A stretch of DNA of 64,000 nucleotides from Hevea brasiliensis (taxonomy: Eukaryota; Streptophyta; Magnoliopsida; Malpighiales; Euphorbiaceae). The stretch lies in the NCBI RefSeq assembly GCF_030052815.1, contig NC_079494.1, forward strand, positions 40,534,467 to 40,598,466. Direction: 5' to 3'. Positions within the stretch are counted from its first letter, which is position 1. Each line of letters opens with the position of its first letter. Position numbers and translations under genes: made by a program. Below are positions 10,259 through 22,519 of this stretch, piece after piece. The notes under the pieces were generated by a model, which saw only the letters and a list, made by a program, of their open reading frames with translations, was not told the DNA's origin and did not search any database.

Positions 10259-11186
10259 TGTAACACCCCTAAGTTCGATAGTGCGTTCTACTGTTCCAGT
10301 GACCAGTGTTGTCCGGACAGCTAGGATGCCTAGAACTACACTTCGATATGAGCGAGGAAACATAAAATAATGAAATACAAGAAAAGAAAACACAAGAAAA
10401 ACAAAGGAAAAATAATAGCAAAGAAATGTAACCAAGTTAAGCGAGTCGAGAACCCTAGCAATGGGTGACCGCACCGGGAAGTCACGGCGTGGACCGTTGA
10501 CTAGCTCGGATGCGGGAACCCTGGAAAACATTTTTAGGACTTCAATAGACCCTTATTGAAGAATAAATATCATTAGAAAGATCAAAGAAAAATTAAATAA
10601 TTAGTACAAAGAAAAGTGAGAAATCGAAAAACAGACAAAACCCGGTGTTACCGAAAAAACGGGAATGCAACCCGAACAGGGGCATTATGGACAATCGACA
10701 TCCCGAATTGTCTTTTGACCTAAATTTCCATTAAAAATAAATAATATTACACTTAGAAAATAAAATAAAAAATTAATTTGGTGGTACCTAAAGTGAATAG
10801 CAAGAATTAAGGGTTTAATGTGGAATAAGTAGGAATTTAACTTATTAAATGATTAAATTGTGTGAGTGGGCCACTAATGAATAAACTAAAAGCAAAATGG
10901 GGCAGCTGTAATTCTATTACACCATCAGAAACTTTATCTTCTCCAAATCACCAAACCTTGCTGAAATGAAGAATTAAAAGACCTCCATTGCCGTTTTCTC
11001 TCAAGCTCACCTAAACTCCTCATTTCACTTCCAATCATTTAAAGCTCTTCATTAAAGATTGTCTACACATCATAAGGAAGAGCTTGATACCAAAATCAAG
11101 AAGTTTAATCAAGGTTTAGCAAGTTCCAACCATAGGAAAGTTTACATTTTTGAATATTGCTTTGTTAAACTTTGTGTACATGTTAT
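10259..11186 (+). repeat. Truncated LTR copy inside element 1
   Basis: This is the first 928 bp or so of a family A LTR, beginning TGTAACACCCC right after a polypurine tract. It stops abruptly in the stretch around TACATGTTAT and is joined to pol sequence. Unlike the full LTRs it carries AGGAAAGT, not AGGTAAGT, at the donor-like site (near 11138). Confidence 0.93.
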
Positions 11187-11523
11187 CGGGCCATATGAGG
11201 TTCTAGAAAGAATGGGTCCTTTGGCATATCGGTTGGCATTACCTCCAGAGCTAGCAAGGATACACAGTGTCTTCCATGTGTCCATGTTAAGGAGGTACAG
11301 ATCTGACCCATCTCATGTACTATCAGTTGAAGAGATTGAGGTAAAACCAGACCTCTCATATGAGGAAGAACCCATAAAAATTCGGGCATATGAGGTGAAG
11401 CAGTTGAGGAATAAACAGATACACCTGGTTAAAGTGCTGTGGAACCATCATTCAGGCCAGGAAGCTACTTGGGAACGTGAAGAGGATATGAGGAAACAGC
11501 ACCCACAGCTGTTCAGAGACTAA
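11187..11523 (+). pseudogene. Duplicated GPY-chromodomain end of pol
   Basis: This repeats 9877 to about 10203: the GPY segment, VFHVSMLRRY and the chromodomain. Here the chromodomain is intact to its natural stop (VKVLWNHHSG, EATWERE, HPQLFRD, stop at 11521). An ATG in the upstream truncated LTR (11059) makes a fused 154-codon frame, but the LTR-derived residues are probably accidental. It lacks the integrase core, so by itself it would be only a chromodomain fragment. It is followed by a second polypurine tract and the true 3' LTR. Confidence 0.92.
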
Positions 11524-11555
11524 TGCCAGGTAAAATTTCGAGACGAAATTTATTT

Positions 11556-11568
11556 AAGGGGGGGAGAA
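11556..11568 (+). promoter_or_regulatory. Polypurine tract, second copy
   Basis: AAGGGGGGGAGAA lies directly before the complete 3' LTR at 11570. It is identical to the first copy. Confidence 0.9.
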
Positions 11569-11569
11569 T

Positions 11570-14500
11570 TGTAACACCCCTAAGTTCGGTAGTGCGTTAT
11601 ACTGTTCCAGTGACCAGTGTTGTCCGGACAGCTAGGATGCCTAGAACTACACTTCGATATGAGCGAGGAGACATAAAATAATGAAATACAAGAAAAGAAA
11701 ACACAAGAAAAACAAAGGAAAAATAATAGCAAAGAAATGTAACCAAGTTAAGCGAGTCGAGAACCCTAGCAATGGGTGACCGCACCGGGAAGTCACGGCG
11801 TGGACCGTTGACTAGCCGTGGACTGCGGGGAACCCTAGAAAACATTTTTAGGACTTAAATAGACCCTTATTGAAGAATAAATATCATTAGGAAGATCAAA
11901 GAAAAATTAAATAATTAGTACAAAGAAAAGTGAGAAATCGAAAAACAGACAAAACCCGGTGTTACCGAAAAAATGGGAATGCAACCCGAACAGGGGCATT
12001 ATGGACAATCGACATCCCGAATTGTCTTTTGACCTAAATTTCCATTAAAAATAAATAATATTACACTTAGAAAATAAAATGAAAAATTAATTTGGTGGTA
12101 CCTAAAGTGAATAGCAAGAATTAAGGGTTTAATGTGGAATAAGTAGGAATTTAACTTATTAAATGATTAAATTGTGTGAGTGGGCCACTAATGAATAAAC
12201 TAAAAGCAAAATGGGGCAGCTGTAATTCTATTACACCATCAGAAACTTTATCTTCTCCAAATCACCAAACCTTGCTGAAATGAAGAATTAAAAGACCTCC
12301 ATTGCCGTTTTCTCTCAAGCTCACCTAACCTCCTCATTTCACTTCCAATCATTTAAGGCTCTTCATTAAAGATTGTCTACACATCATAAGGAAGAGCTTG
12401 ATACCAAAATCAAGAAGTTTAATCAAGGTTTAGCAAGTTCCAACCATAGGTAAGTTTACATTTTTGAATATTGCTTTGTTAAACTTTGTGTACATGTTAT
12501 GGGTGTTGGATTTGTGAAGAAAATTTTCAAGTTTGAGGAGTTATTGATATGTCCATTTTGGAAAGCCATGGAGTTATGTATTTAATGATTTATTATTACA
12601 TATATTTGATGTAAATTCATGTTGAGTAGAGGGATTTAATATCCTAGTAAGTTATTTCCATGAAAATGTGGTGATTGTGCACTTAAATTGGAGATTGACG
12701 AATTGTGGGACACTTTGGCATTGTAGAACATTTTGGCAGCCTTGGGACACTTTGATAAATGTATGAGTTCATGAAGGTATTGGCAGAATATTGACATTGA
12801 GGATTGATGGATATGTATATAGATTGGTTGTGTAAAGTGTATGTAAGAATGAGTAATGTTTAGGTGTATATGTGATTGTACTTAGACTTTGTAAATTTGA
12901 GTTTATTTGGTGTATTGAGGATGTGTGTAATCTGCCCAAAGTGACTTTAAAGTGAAGTGGTATATGGTTTTGGTAATGTACCAAAACAGAATTGGTAAGG
13001 GAAGTGGACATATAGTAAGGTGAATGTGTTATTAATGTATGTTTAAGCAAGGTAATTAAGGGCAGTATGCATTTTAGCCTATAACTTTAAATGTGTAACC
13101 TCAATTGGTATGAGACCAATTGGAGGTGAAACTAGGCACAAAATGTGCCAACTTTCATTGAGAAAGCATACCAAAATTCTGCTTGCAAGGTGATATGAAA
13201 AATGACCAATTCGGATTAAGTGCAAATGAGGCCTGAAAATTGACCATTTGGGCAGCAGTTAGTGTTTAGGCCATAACTCACTCAAAACAGGTCCAATTGA
13301 CCTGAAATTTTAACCATGAATAGTTAAGACCCATACCTACAAGTCTTATGAAGACACCAAAGCCCATAAGAGACCAGAAGCAAGTCAAAAAGCTTGCACA
13401 ATTTCGGGTCCAAAAACTGGCCGAACCAGAGTTGACCAAATTGACCTAAAATTGACCTAATTTGATGCCATTTGACCAGCAATAGTATAATGACCATAAC
13501 TTGGTCTACTTAACTCAGAATGACCTAAAATTTTGCCCCGCGTTCCATAAGACATAGATCTACAAGTTTGTAGTTTTAACCGAAACCCGAAAACTGAGGA
13601 AACTAGGTCGTCCGGCTAGGTCAAACTAGTATCCCGGAATCCAGCAAGTTGCATTAAAATGCACTAAACAAGGAAATGAGTTTGGTAAAACGTACCAACC
13701 CTAAAACCCTATCGAATGTGACATATTAATGACACTAAAACCTAATTTACCTAAAACGCATTGAGGGTCGATATATTAGGTGATTGAGCAAATAATAGCC
13801 TTCAATGAATTACTTATCGAACATTATCGTTAGAGACAGTTTAATTTAGTACTGAAACACTTCAAATTGTGTTTCTCAGTTACCAAAGACTCAGGAAAAG
13901 GGAAGGAAACACTGAGTCCGCATCGAGAGATTATCGAGGTTTGTGCACAACAACTATTTCTTTTGAATTATTTTCAATTGAAATAAATTATGACTATTTG
14001 CATATTATTGTTTTAAGTTGTGAAATTGTGAAAAATGGTTTGAATGATATTTGATGGATACTTATTAATTGAAAAGCACTGTAATTGGTTTGAAACCACA
14101 GCTATCATGTACATTGATTGTATTCCTCGCTAGCTTGTCTAGTGGGATGAATTGAATTCCCTCTCTGGCTGAAGTGTTGAGGTATGTGCCTGTTGAGGAC
14201 GAATAGAATGAGTACTCATATTTTTGCTAGCTAGCTATGTTATTCCTTATTAGTCATTGACTTTTGGGATGAATTGAATACCTCATTAGCCATCGGCTTT
14301 TGGGATGAATTGAACTTGGGAACATGATTAAAGCTGTGTGTGATTTATTGATGCATATTGTAAGATTGTAAAATGAGTTTAAATTCTTATTGACATTCAC
14401 TATCTTTTGAATTTAGCTATGTTTTGATTACTGAGATTTATTGTAATATTGTGTTAAATTTCTTGTGACATTATTGTCTTGAATTTAACTATAGTTTTAA

Positions 14501-15191
14501 GTATCCACTATTTACATGACTTATAAATTGTGATTTAAATTGTATTTGATTAATGTTGTGCACCACTGAGACATTATCTCAGCGATAGCTTTTTATTTCT
14601 GTCGCAGGTAGACAGACAGACAGGGCAGCAGACTAGGCAGCTAGTACCTCCAGCGAGAGACTACCGGGTATAATGAGTATACCAATATTTTATATTTTGT
14701 AATGTAATGTATGTTCACTGTATGTACATATTGTTGTTGGTTTTGAGCAGTTGTAAATAAAAATTGTACATTGAAGTTGTAAAATAATTATGAGTTATTT
14801 TGGCTTGTAAAAATTGTATTATATTTCTTTTATCTCAGTCTTTGAGAAATCACTGTGGATTTGAGTTGAGAAATATGTCGGAGTTGAGATTTGGAAATCT
14901 ATTGAAGTACTTTTTACAGGTTTTTCTGAAGAACTGTTTTATCCAAAATACAGATGGCACTCTGCCAAAATTTTTACAGAAACTCCAAATAATTCAAATG
15001 TGTTAGTTCTATCACTTCAGTTCACAAAAGTTTTCAACGCCTGTAAATAGTGCTCACCACTGTAAAAGAAGTAAGAAAAGTTTTTAAAATCCCTTGTAGT
15101 GTATTTAATGCGTTATCAGTAGACGGAGTTGGTAATTCATTAGATATACTACGGGATCATGTTATGCCTTATAGAGGGGTAGGGTGTGACA
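11570..15191 (+). repeat. 3' LTR of element 1 (family A)
   Basis: This is full length (3622 bp), TGTAACACCCC...GGTGTGACA, followed by the target duplication AAGTT. It carries the same internal signals as the 5' copy: donor-like AG|GTAAGT near 12450, the double hairpin near 14573-14605 and acceptor-like TTTTTACAG near 14920. One hairpin arm has a substitution relative to the 5' LTR. Confidence 0.95.
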
Positions 15192-15196
15192 AAGTT

Positions 15197-15811
15197 TCAC
15201 GAGATTTTCCCATCCATAACAGGAATTTCGATGTTGAAAAGTAGTGGGTGTTACAACTGGAGAACTACAGGTGACATAGATTGCCTTGATGTGGCTTGTT
15301 TGTGTTGTGAATCCCATATGACTATTACATTACATATGATTGAAGTATTTTTCTTATATAGACCTGGTCTATCATGGATCCAAGACACAAAATATGTGGT
15401 CAGATCACCTATTAAATATATGAGTCCCATATGTTTGTGTCTTGGGTCCATGGTGAATCGAGTCTAAGCAATAATTTCCCATGACTGAATATAAATCATT
15501 TTACCTTATATTTTTTTTTTCCTTTAAGTAGGCTTTTACTCACTGAGTCCAAGCTTACTCCTTTCTTCTACCATCTCCTTTCAGGGATAAGAGATGAAGA
15601 TACAATTAATATATGCAAGCTATGAGTTCTAGAGGTTATTTAGAAAACTATATGTAAAGTTTATAGAATTCTTTAATGACATGTAAATGTATAAGGGTTT
15701 ATTATTACAAATGTTTATGAAAGTAATGATGAGGCTTGCTATGGGTTATGATGGCTCCTTGCCTACCTATTCTCTTAATGCCAGTAATGGTTTTGGATTT
15801 AGGTCGTTACA
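15197..15811 (+). repeat. 3' part of a decayed gypsy-type LTR (family E)
   Basis: The end from 15729 (GAGGCTTGCTATGGGTTAT) to GGTCGTTACA at 15811 resembles the 3' end common in plant gypsy LTRs, and it matches the reverse complement of 36131-36215 here. TTTTACTCACTGAGTCC at about 15533 is another LTR-like piece. The left limit is unclear. No ORF in it looks real. An inverted repeat lies at 15371-15456. Confidence 0.6.
15371..15456. repeat. Inverted repeat (hairpin) within LTR fragment E
   Basis: The left arm at 15371-15399 contains ATGGATCCAAGACACAAA; the right arm at 15426-15456 contains TTTGTGTCTTGGGTCCAT. The arms are about 28 bp with a few mismatches and a loop of about 26 bp. Confidence 0.8.
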
Positions 15812-17100
15812 CACCTGTAACCCATAAAGAATGGCTAACCCTTTTTTCTAGATAACTTCTTGTTCTCCTAACACACTTTGGGCAGTTGTCACCTAAGCCG
15901 CACCTACACTCTCCCAAAAGACTAGCCCAAATATAGTCACACCCAACCTACTAGAAACAGAAGCATCAACATTGATTTTAACCAATCCAGCCGATAGTGC
16001 CTACCATTTGGGAGATCCTAAGCATGGGCGAATGTATGTTATATTGAGTGGGGTCCATTGACCCAACTCAATTTAAAGGAAAATATTTCCCTTTTATATT
16101 ATATATGTATCAAATTACCTATAATTCTATTAAAATTAAATTTTTACCCCACTAAAATCTTTAAAATATTATTATATTTAAAAACTTAAACTTGTTGGAC
16201 AATTCACCCTAGATACCTATTATTTTAATTTTGCAAAAAAATAATAAAACCTAAAAAAAATCAAAACCTATCTACTACAGGCTTTAAAAGACATGGTCAC
16301 CTTGTTCCCTTCTAGCTCTTTCTTTTCTTCCATCTCAATTGAACTTATTATATTGTAGAATTAAATTTGATACAAATTCTTATTAAATTTATAGCGTAAA
16401 ATTTATATATTTTTTCTTTGAATTGAGCAAAATATATTTTTTTTACTCAATAAGATCATTTTCCTAGCTCTTCCCTTAATCGTGGGCCTAGATCAATGTG
16501 ATCGTCATGCCATTCATATGAAAGTTCCTTAACTAATAATGAAGCCAGTATACAAATCTCTAAGAAATCTTGACTAGTATTCTAAAAAATAAGCATATTA
16601 TGGTCCTTCCAGATGAACCAAAGCAGAACAATAAGTAAAATCATACTTTTCTCATCTAAGTCCTTCGCCACCTCCAGGTACCATAATATAATCAAAAGCA
16701 ACCATTGCATCCACCCTTAATCCCAAAGGGGAAATGAGCGAAAAACCCTTCACCCATTGGCACACCTTAAACAAGTGCAATTGAATTTCATCCATCTCAC
16801 CACATTTAGGATACAAACTAGAAACAAAAACAACACTCCTCATAAGTGAAGCTCCAACAAGTAAACTATGAAGTAGAAGGCAACACAAAAATATCTTTAT
16901 TTTTTGAGGGACTTTAATGGCTCATATGTCTGTCCATGAAATTTTGGTGACATGAGAAGAAGAAGATGGTTTAGAAGATGTAGCTAATATCTATGCAACA
17001 TGATAACTAGACCGAATTGTATAACTCTCATTCTGAATAGCTAGCCAAGAATATTTCCTTGCATATACTACCAAACAAGAAAAAAAATAATACCTTATAT
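15812..17100 (-). pseudogene. 3' part of a LINE (non-LTR retrotransposon), decayed
   Basis: Read on the minus strand, similarity starts near 17040 with a segment like YTIRSSYHVA, typical of the region before the zf-RVT domain of plant LINEs. It goes on with VPQKIKIFL and HSLLVGASLMR, then CGEMDEIQLHLFKVCQWVK with the zinc-binding Cys/His pattern, and SPLGLRVDAM (all within 16652-16970). Further on come WFIWKDHN (about 16610) and an RNase-H-like VKINVDASV (near 15970), the usual order in plant L1-type elements. Several stops interrupt it, and an AT-rich insertion of about 0.46 kb splits the last two parts. The reverse transcriptase core is missing. Confidence 0.75.
16024..16490. mobile_element. 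Possible small hAT-type element inside the LINE remnant
   Basis: This AT-rich insertion separates two LINE domains. Its ends (GGGCGAATGTA on the left; on the other strand AAGGGAAGAGCTA) loosely resemble GGGCGGAGCTA-type hAT termini. No convincing target duplication is visible, so this is a weak call. Confidence 0.3.
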
Positions 17101-17611
17101 GCCGTAGCAACTATTTCAACTATTTGAAAACCTTAATTGCCCTAGGATGTTGAAGTTGAAACGCATCACAGATCTATATATTTGTCGATGAGAAAGCAAA
17201 AGAGATATTAAATCTCTACCTTAAAGCCATGAAAGGCCATTACAAACTAGAAATATAAAGAAAAGAATAAGAACCATATGCACAAAAAAACCTTAAATCT
17301 AAGTGAAAATCACTTATTTAAGTGAAAAAAGGATAGAAATGGAAAGAAAAATAAGTTAGCACTAGCCTTTAGGATGCAATAATTTTTTAGAGAAAACTTG
17401 GGGAAAGAAAGAGAAGTAGGAACATTTACTTCTTTTTTTTTTTTTTAAACTCTTTGATGTTTTGTTGAGGGAAAAGTGAAAAAAAAAATTTCATTAATAG
17501 TAAATTATACTAATCGCCACTTAATTTTAAAGATTATTTTATTTTAATTATTCAATTTTAATTTATTAAAATAATATCACTAAACTATAATTTACATTAA
17601 AAGTCACTCTG
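17101..17611. repeat. AT-rich spacer ending in a dispersed repeat
   Basis: 17101-17490 holds nothing I can name. About 17500-17611 (TAAAATAATATCACTAAACTATAATTT region) matches the reverse complement of about 62880-62985, so this is a dispersed repeat. Element 2 inserted into it, and 28577 onward is its continuation. Confidence 0.6.
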
Positions 17612-20600
17612 TGTAACACCCCTATTTGCATAGCCTAGCACATTTTACTGTTCTGGTGACTGGTGTCGGTCCGGATAATTAAGAGAATTAGAACCACATC
17701 TAAGATACCTAGATAAACCCTAAATACAAATAATTAGTAATTGCTAAATAATTAAGTATAAAGAAGAAAAACAAAGCATAAAAAGTTAAATGAGCCGGGA
17801 GTCACAGCGATGGGTGACCTTCTCGGGAAATGACTGCAAGGTCAGTCTAAACTCAAATTTCGAACCAGGAAATGTGACACTACGATCCTTAGGACTATTG
17901 CGAACACAATTGAAAAGAGAAAATCAAGAAAAAAAGTTGTTAAGCAGGTCAAATAATTAAGTCAGGGATCCGGAAGAAATATCAAATAACTTACAAACCG
18001 GATTTTACCAGCGAGGGGCAATTTGGTTAATTCACCCCTAGAGCTGACTCCTTACCTAACTATCCAATAAAATCAGAGAAAAGAAAATTTCAGAATTGAA
18101 AATTAAATTTAAGAACTAATGGAAAAATAAATGAAAAAGAAAAAGAAAATTGAAAAAGTTTATTACATCATTGAATGATATCATCATGATGTCAAAACTA
18201 ATTTTTATTTTTCCCTACATAATTGACCAAGTCAATTCTTGTTTAAATAAAACATAAATACATAAAATTAAAAAGAAAATTCCATCTTCTTCCCTCACCC
18301 AAGCCGGCCGCCCCTCCTCTCTCTCACTTAGCCACCATTGTTACACCATGAAAGCTTGAATCCAAGCTTGGTTTCAACCACTTAAACCTACTTTAATCCC
18401 AAATTAATCCATTAGAACTTGATAAACTCACTTAAGAAGGTGATTGGGAAAGAAAGAAAGAAGAAATAAGGAGGGAAATTGAAGAGTTGAACATTAAAGA
18501 AAGGTTAGTGGTTCGAATTGAAAATTTATGTTTAGTACTTATGTTTTTAGTAACAGTAGCTTAGATCTTAACTTAAAATCAAAAGAAAACAGTTGTTGGG
18601 AGAGTAATATGGAAATTTTAGCCAGCTTATGTTAGGGTTTGAAATGAATGATTTTGAGGTGTTTGATTGGTTGTCTAGGTTGAATGAAGTATGTAGACAT
18701 TGAATGTGCACTTTGAATGCATTAGATTTGAACTTTATGTAATTAGGGTTTTGAGCATGTGAAAAATTAGAGAAAAAGTTGAGAATTGGTCAATTGATGT
18801 AGTTGACCTTACTTGAGTTGAGAAATGGTCAATTGTGACCATTTGTGGTGTGTGTGAATTTCTAGAAATAAGTTTCAATTCGGATTGGTTAGAGTCAGTG
18901 TGCAGGCCGCTTGACCTAGGTCCCTTTCAGGGACTAAAATTGAAAATTTACCAGCCCAATTGGTGTGAGGCCAATTGGGAATGAAACTAGACACAAAATG
19001 GACCATTTTTCATTTCGGAATCATGCCCATAAAATGACCATAACTTAGTGAATAATTAGGCCAAACCCAAATTAGGGCACACTGCCCTGTACAAAAATGA
19101 CCAAATGAACAGTAGTTACATAAATGATCATAACTTGGTTTAGGAAGGTCCAAATGACCTGAATTTTATACCAATAGAAAGCTGAGACATAGCTCTACAA
19201 CTTTCATGAAGAAAATAAACCTAAATTTTGATCATAACCTATCCAAAAAGTCACATGCACTCAGTGTACAAAAATTGCCAATATCCAGAAAATGCCCACA
19301 ATTTTGGGTAATACCAAATCCGGCCAGCCAAGTTCAAATGGCCATAACTTAGGCTACAAAACTCCAAATGGAGTGATTCAAAAAGGAAAATAAAGTTAAG
19401 ATAATAAGGAACAACTTCTATGAAGAAAACTTAGCCAAATTTCAACAACAACTTGACCAATAGAATAGTATAAAATAGGACACGAAATCTAAAATTTGGA
19501 AATTTCACCTAATAGACTTAAAATTTGAGGAAACAACCAACACCAACAAATTAGGTAATCAAAATATGGTATGTGGGTGAAATTGAAATCCCTATACCTA
19601 TTAAGCATGAGAAAGTCAACAATTTGACTTAAATAGTGTCATGAATAGTAACCCCGAAGTGCAAATTTTAAAGAATGTTAAGTTAAGCATATTAAAGCTA
19701 GATATAAATAGATTTGAATTTATTTTTGGACTTATGATAAATTATGATACTGAAACACTATAAAATTATGTGTTTCAGTCGAAAAGAATACCAGGAAAGA
19801 ACCCGAGGCATCAAGTCAAGGTCAAGAGGCGACTCGTATAAGGTTTGTGCATAACATAAAATGCTTTTTAAATTTCTTTTTTGAAAAGTACATGAAATGA
19901 ATTGTGATTATTTATATTGCAAAATGGTGATTGAAATGCACACTATACTTTTGACCTAAATTGTTGGCAATTTAATAATATGTGTTTTAATTGTCAGTAA
20001 ATATTTGGTAAATTGTTAAGATAGTTTTGAAACCACAGGTCATGACCATATATTTGAATGCCTCACTAGCATGACTAGTGGGAGGAATTAGTTTTGAATT
20101 TTGATTCCCTCTCTGGCTGAAGTGTTGATGTGTGTGCCAGTAGAGGAAGAAATTGAATGGGTACCCATAGTTTGAGTTAGCTAGCCTTGTGATTTCTCAT
20201 AAGCCTCCGGCTATTGAGATGAATATTATTCTGAATGGCATGATATAACTGTGTGTTTTTATGAAACCTGTTTTGAGACTGTTTTGACTAAAATGATAAA
20301 TTGTCTTTTATATCCACTTTTCATTTTCAGTACTATATTTGAATAATTGTGATTTGGATTGTGCATAAAATGTTATTTTAGTATGTTCTGCACCATAGAG
20401 TCATAGTACTCAGCGATGGCTGCTATTGCTGTCGCAGATAGAGAGACTAGAGGAGTAGCAGAGTGAGCTGCTGAGGATCTTGGAGCTACATCTCTCAAAT
20501 TTTGTCGGGTATAATTTTATTCCCTAATTGTAATGTTTATATCTGTGTATGTAACTATATGTACATGTATAAACTGGTCATGAGCAGTTGTATAGATTTT

Positions 20601-21097
20601 GTAATAATATTATTTTGGATTTTCTAATGTAAATTTTGGGTTGATGAATGTAAATTAATTTTTCTTTAATGGAATATGAATGAAGTTATTTAGTTTTATT
20701 TTTTAAGACAATTGAATTGAGAATAGTTTTGAATTATGGAGTTGGGAGAAATGATGTTGATTTGTGTTGTGGTAGTGCTTGATTTTGATGAAATAAATTA
20801 TTGAAAGTGTTTTTACAGGTGTTTGAAGAACTGTTTTTCCCAAATATAGATGGCACTCTGTCAAAATTTTTTTAAAATTTGCGTAAAAATAAAAATGGAA
20901 AAAAATTTTAACTAGTCTTTAAACTTCAATTAAATGTTTTTAATACCTGCTAGAAAAGCTCATCACTTTCAAAAAGTAAGAAAATTATTTTAAAATCCTT
21001 TATAGTGTATTTAATGGGTTATCAATAGACGGAGTCGGTAATTCATTAGGCATACTACGGGATCATGTTATGCCTTACAGAGGGGTAAGGTGTGACA
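17612..21097 (+). repeat. 5' LTR of element 2 (family B)
   Basis: It runs TGTAACACCCC...GGTGTGACA. Internal signals: donor-like AAG|GTTAGTG with the junction at 18503/18504, CCAATTGG hairpin at 18956-18978, CATAACT repeats at 19039, 19129 (as TCATAACT) and 19343, double hairpin near 20397-20437, and acceptor-like TTTTTACAG ending at 20818. Confidence 0.95.
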
Positions 21098-21105
21098 TGT
21101 TTTAG

Positions 21106-21116
21106 TGGTATCAGAG
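21106..21116 (+). promoter_or_regulatory. Primer-binding site of element 2
   Basis: TGGTATCAGAG matches the initiator Met tRNA 3' end. The twelfth base is T in place of C, so the match is one base shorter than in element 1. Confidence 0.88.
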
Positions 21117-21286
21117 TGAATTTTTGAAGTATGTTTTGACATGTGAATTTGTGTCTTTTCTTTTATAAGTACAACTGCTCAATGTCCTTATTTGTTACAT
21201 ACAGTGCATTACATCATAAATATGAACTAATGGAGGGAAATCTCCTTGTGTTATTTATTCAAGAGATATCCTAACTCCATACTAAA

Positions 21287-22519
21287 ATGGAAGAAGGGGA
21301 TCGCTCTGTTGAGCAGTCAGTAGAGGCTGAGGCCCAAGGGGAAGCCCTAGCTCTCCAAAATATTAGTGGGTCAGTGGCACTAGCCCCACAAATGCCACAA
21401 TTTCTGGCACAAATGCCACAATTTCCGGCATAATTCGCCCAGTAGATGGCTGCTATGTTTCAACAGATGGCTGGGGGTATGTTTGCTCAAGTTCCACCCC
21501 AGACTCCTGTGGTGCAACCTCAAGCTCCAGTCAGACAGTATGATAAGCTGTTGAAATATGGGGCGATAGAATTTAAGGGTACAGTAGACCTTCTAGAGGC
21601 AGAGCAATGGCTAAAAAGAATTGACAGAGTATTCAAGAAACTACACTGCCCTGATGAACTGAAGTTTGACTATTCAGTGTCCTTGCTGCAAGGGGATGCG
21701 TATGACTGGTGGAAGACTATCCCCCGTAGCTTGGTAGAACCACCAGTATTGACCTGGGATGACTTCATCAGAGAGTTCAAACAGAAATATGTCCCAGATG
21801 CATGTGTGGATCAGAAATTACAAGAATTTTTTAGTCTGAAATAAGGCAACAGATCAGTAGCAGAGTATGAGAGGGAGTTCTCCCACTTAAGCCACTATGC
21901 TGGGAGTCTCCTGTCTACCAGCAGAGAAAGATGCAAGAGGTTTGAAACCGGCTTAAAGCCTAGTCTAAGAGTACAAGTGGTCGGATTTAAATACAGTAAC
22001 TTCTCTAAACTAATGTCTCAAGCACTGAAAGTAGAAAGAATTGAATTAGAAGCGACACCAATGAAAGAGTAATCTGAGAAGACTGAAAAATCAGTTGAGC
22101 AAAGTTTCAGTGGCAATACTGGAAAAAGAAAGAAATTTAGGAGATCGGGCAGAGGTGAAAGGTTCGGAAGGGGCAGATTCTCTGGACAGAGACCCCCTAG
22201 GTCTGATCAGCAATCAATCAGGGGTTCATATCCTCCCCGACCCTGTGAGACATGTGGCAAGACTCATGGGGGAGAATGTTATTGGGCAATAGGAGCTTGC
22301 TTTAACTGTGGAGGCACGGGCCATCTTGCTAAGGACTGCACCAGTGCCCGTAGATTTGGGCCAACTCCTACTACTGCAGAAGGGTCTATTCAGAGTTTTG
22401 CTATTAGAGGTTCACAACTGGTTAATAGAGGAAGAGGCAGAGGTAGAGGCAATGCTTCTGGCAGTCAGGGTACCGTTAACCAATCAACATAAGGGAGTGC
22501 TCCGGCCAGAGTTTACATT
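21287..22519 (+). pseudogene. gag of element 2, with stops
   Basis: It starts at the ATG at 21287 (MEEGDRSVEQSV, matching element 1). A short Gln/Pro-rich stretch with the repeated motif QMPQF is specific to this copy. The retrotransposon-gag domain (AEQWLKRIDRVF, SLLQGDAYDWW) and a CCHC knuckle (CFNCGGTGHLAKDC, 22298-22339) are intact, followed by an RGRGRGRG basic tail. In-frame stops are at 21431, 21443, 21842, 22070 and 22490. At 21842 and 22490 the change is Gln to stop, as expected from C-to-T decay. No frameshift is present. Confidence 0.92.

Larger units (their letters stand above)
1380..15191 (+). mobile_element. Element 1: Ty3/gypsy chromovirus (Tekay/Del-like), near-complete but defective
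   Basis: It is bounded by LTRs of 3625 and 3622 bp and by a perfect 5-bp target duplication AAGTT (1375-1379 and 15192-15196). Order: LTR, primer-binding site, gag, protease, reverse transcriptase, RNase H, integrase, chromodomain, polypurine tract, LTR. Two insertions or rearrangements disturb it: a TRIM in the protease (6486-6877) and a tandem duplication at the 3' end that adds a truncated LTR (10259-11186) and a second copy of the pol end (11187-11523). Stop codons and frameshifts break gag-pol in several places, so it could move only with proteins from another copy. The Tekay/Del assignment rests on LTR length and chromodomain and is inference. Confidence 0.95.

Noticed and set aside
10202..10531. 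Minus-strand frames at LTR starts (also 1464-1655 and 11597-11845)
   Set aside because: They are shared only through LTR identity and lie over the conserved 5' LTR block. No domain is seen.
11059..11523. Possible new fusion gene (LTR leader plus chromodomain, 154 codons)
   Set aside because: The frame exists, but the junction is best explained by the tandem duplication. The LTR-derived residues show no sign of selection that I can see.
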